This document shows positions 20,627-21,933 of a stretch of DNA of 21,933 nt, in pieces. Position 1 is the first letter of the stretch. Each line of letters starts with the position of its first letter. The notes under the pieces were generated by a model that saw only the letters and a list, made by a program, of their open reading frames with translations, was not told where the DNA came from and ran no database searches. Made by a program: the position numbers and the translations under genes. The stretch spans positions 1 to 21,933 of the forward strand of contig JAGATI010000171.1 in NCBI GenBank assembly GCA_017621295.1. The letters run 5' to 3'. Source of the stretch: Clostridia bacterium (GTDB lineage: Bacteria > Bacillota_A > Clostridia > TANB77 > CAG-508).

Positions 20627-21694
20627 ATGTATCCAGTAGTAGAAATTTATATTGACAATATTATACAAAATGCCTTTAAAGTTAGAGAAATTTGTAAAGA
20701 TAGAGGAATAACACTTTCTTTGGTTACTAAAGTATTATCAGATAATAAAGAGATAGTACAAGAATTGGTTCGGAAAACGGAATTGATTGTATATGTGAAT
20801 CTAGAATACAAAATTTAAAAAGTTATGAATCTATACCAGTAGAAAAATGGCTAATTAGAGAACCAAGTTTATGCGAAATTTCAGATGTAATAAGATTTAG
20901 CAATCTTAGTTTAAATAGTGAAATTGTAACAATTAAGCAATTAAATGATGAAGCAATTAAGCAAAATAAGATACATAATATTTTACTTATGTATGAATTA
21001 GGTGATTTAAGAGAGGGTGCAGATAAAAAAGAATTAAAACATTTGATAGAAGAATCTTTAAAATTATCTAATATAAAAATAAAAGGTATTGGTGTAAACT
21101 TAAGCTGTTATGGAGCTATTATGCCATCTGAGGAAAATATGCAGGAATTAAAAGAAGTAGTAGAAGAAATGGAATGTTATTTTGAAATGAAATTTGATAT
21201 AGTTTCAGGTGGTAACTCTACTTCTTACAATATGCTGGTTCAAAATAAAATTCCTAAAAAGATTAATAATTTAAGAATGGGTGAAGCAATATTTTTAGGA
21301 AATATACCTTGTATAGAAAATAGAATACCAGATTTTAATTATGATAATTTTATTTTAAAAGCACAAATAGTGGAAGTAAAAGATAAGCCGTCTATTCCAA
21401 GAGGAATTTGCGGAGAAGTAGATTCGTTTGGAGGTCAGCCTATATATGAAGATAAAGGTATAAGAAAAAGAGCAATAATATCTTTAGGTAAACAGGATGT
21501 ACTTTTAAATAGTTTAATACCTATAGATAAAAATATTTCTATCTTAGGTGGAAGTAGTGATTATATTATTATAGACGTAACAGATAGTAAACAAAATTAT
21601 AAAGTTCGGAGATATTATCTCTTTTAATTTAAACTATGCTGGAGTGTTAAATGTAATGAATTCAAAATATATTAGAAAAGAAATAAGAAGGTAA
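20627..21694 (+). CDS. orr: Ornithine/alanine-type PLP racemase, three +1 shifts at CGG
   Basis: ATG 20627 follows the GatD stop directly, with AAAGGAAAAG upstream. Read with +1 shifts at CGG 20771, 20778 and 21607 it gives 354 residues, the normal length for the family. The PLP lysine is K35 in VTKVLSDN. Further marks are ESRIQNLKSY, LNSEIVTIKQLND, LMYELGDLREGAD, IKGIGVNLSCYGAIMPSEEN, IVSGGNSTSYNML and NNLRMGEAIFLGN, which match the Orr-type alanine-racemase fold. The end YKVGDIISFNLNYAGVLNVM is family-like only after the third shift. Orr-type enzymes convert L- to D-ornithine (or other basic amino acids). Its place between GatD-like and arginase-like genes suggests an ornithine link. Read without shifts it would be broken into three pieces. 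Confidence 0.88.
20771..20781 (+). other. Double +1 frameshift site: GTT CGG AAAA CGG A (racemase)
   Basis: CGG 20771-20773 is in frame; a +1 step gives GGA AAA and then CGG 20778-20780, now in frame again; a second +1 step gives GGA ATT GAT TGT. The product reads VQELVGKGIDCICESRI, the normal sequence of this family. Only the two shifts together reach the frame of the rest of the gene. Confidence 0.92.
21607..21610 (+). other. +1 frameshift site: GTT CGG A (racemase, 3' end)
   Basis: CGG 21607-21609 is in frame. Reading on gives RYYLF and a stop. A +1 step gives GGA GAT ATT ATC, that is KVGDIISFNLNYAGVL, the usual racemase C-terminus, with a stop at 21692-21694. Confidence 0.92.
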
Positions 21695-21699
21695 TAAGA

Positions 21700-21933
21700 G
21701 TGAAAAAAGTTGATATTATTGAGGCATGCTCTGATTTGGGTGTATGTATAGAAGGAGCATCTTTAGGTCCAAAGATATTAGAAAAATATGTTTCTGTAAA
21801 TAATATTTATAAAATAGAATTAGAAGGCATAAAAAAAGAGAAAGATAAAGAAAATAAGAAGAAAAATTTAAAATTTATTAATGAATTTAATAAATTATTA
21901 TATGATAGAGTCTTAGAGACAATTAATCAGGGT
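21700..21933 (+). CDS. Arginase-family protein (3' partial)
   Basis: GTG 21700 follows AAGAAGG (which overlaps the end of the racemase). The 78 visible residues begin VKKVDIIEACSDLGVCIEGA and SLGPKILEKY, the N-terminal signature of the arginase/agmatinase fold (D-L-G-x ... G-x-x-x-G-P). The metal-binding motifs lie beyond the window. An Lys-rich stretch (KKEKDKENKKKNLKF) follows. Arginase makes ornithine from arginine, so it could supply the racemase upstream. No in-frame CGG is in the visible part. Confidence 0.75.
   Translation, partial: MKKVDIIEACSDLGVCIEGASLGPKILEKYVSVNNIYKIELEGIKKEKDKENKKKNLKFINEFNKLLYDRVLETINQG

Noticed and set aside
233..21610. Reading the CGG breaks as pseudogenes or sequencing errors
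   Set aside because: All seven in-frame CGG, and no out-of-frame CGG, carry a break, always of the same sign and always at a glycine codon; one gene needs three of them and is otherwise normal. Chance mutation or error would not give this pattern.
233..21610. Simple reassignment of CGG to another amino acid
   Set aside because: A reassigned codon would keep the frame. Here the frame must move by one base at each site, otherwise a stop follows within a few to about 45 codons.
1..21933. rRNA, tRNA, diversity-generating reverse transcriptase or restriction-modification genes
   Set aside because: I looked for them on both strands and found no supporting sequence.

Overview
The window is AT-rich throughout, with AGA and ATA/TTA-type codon use, AGGAGG ribosome binding sites, a Spo0E-like protein, a split spore-coat gene (cotJC) and a SpoVB-type flippase. 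This points to a spore-forming or formerly spore-forming low-GC Clostridia (Bacillota) chromosome carrying two stacked mobile elements. TGA is an ordinary stop here.

Layout. (1) Bases 1 to about 9334 are the right arm of a prophage: a tail-tip/receptor-binding protein ending in an S74 chaperone, a second receptor-binding-type protein, two small tail or lysis proteins, a holin, a peptidoglycan-binding M15 endolysin, then accessory genes (a broken Panacea antitoxin with its partner, three small proteins sharing a W-(D/N)KYA-x-EN motif, one of them fused to a Spo0E-like domain, a short XRE regulator and a 44-residue protein). (2) At about 9335 the prophage stops inside cotJC; the cotJC start codon and N-terminus must lie beyond the left end of the window. 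(3) After only about 73 codons cotJC is broken again by a 6.6 kb mobilizable element (about 9556 to 16184) with a RelE-type toxin-antitoxin pair, a large serine recombinase, a MobV-type relaxase, a HTH replication protein, a run of hairpins that may be oriT, and a leader resembling an attenuator. (4) The last 114 codons of cotJC follow at 16185. (5) From 16865 a chromosomal operon runs to the window end: a SpoVB/MurJ-like flippase, MurT-like and GatD-like proteins, an ornithine/alanine-type racemase and the start of an arginase-family gene.

Main discovery. On the coding strand of every gene I scanned by eye for the codon CGG. Seven in-frame CGG codons exist (233, 492, 2530, 20467, 20771, 20778, 21607), and at all seven the reading frame must move +1, skipping the C and reading the next triplet GGN as glycine, to continue into recognisable, family-typical sequence. 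About 25 out-of-frame CGG triplets in plus-strand genes show no frame change, and no gene has an in-frame CGG read straight through. The sites lie in both prophage and chromosomal genes; the racemase alone has three. This suggests that CGG is an unassigned codon or a four-base glycine signal that causes +1 frameshifting in this host, and that these genes are intact rather than pseudogenes. Two other frame breaks (7214-7218 and 13304-13308) are of the opposite kind, one base short in a homopolymer, and look like ordinary mutations or sequence errors.

Other points: the doubly split cotJC resembles the intervening elements known in sporulation genes such as sigK; the prophage carries a possible sporulation-phosphorelay phosphatase; and the GatD-like protein lacks both its catalytic Cys and His.
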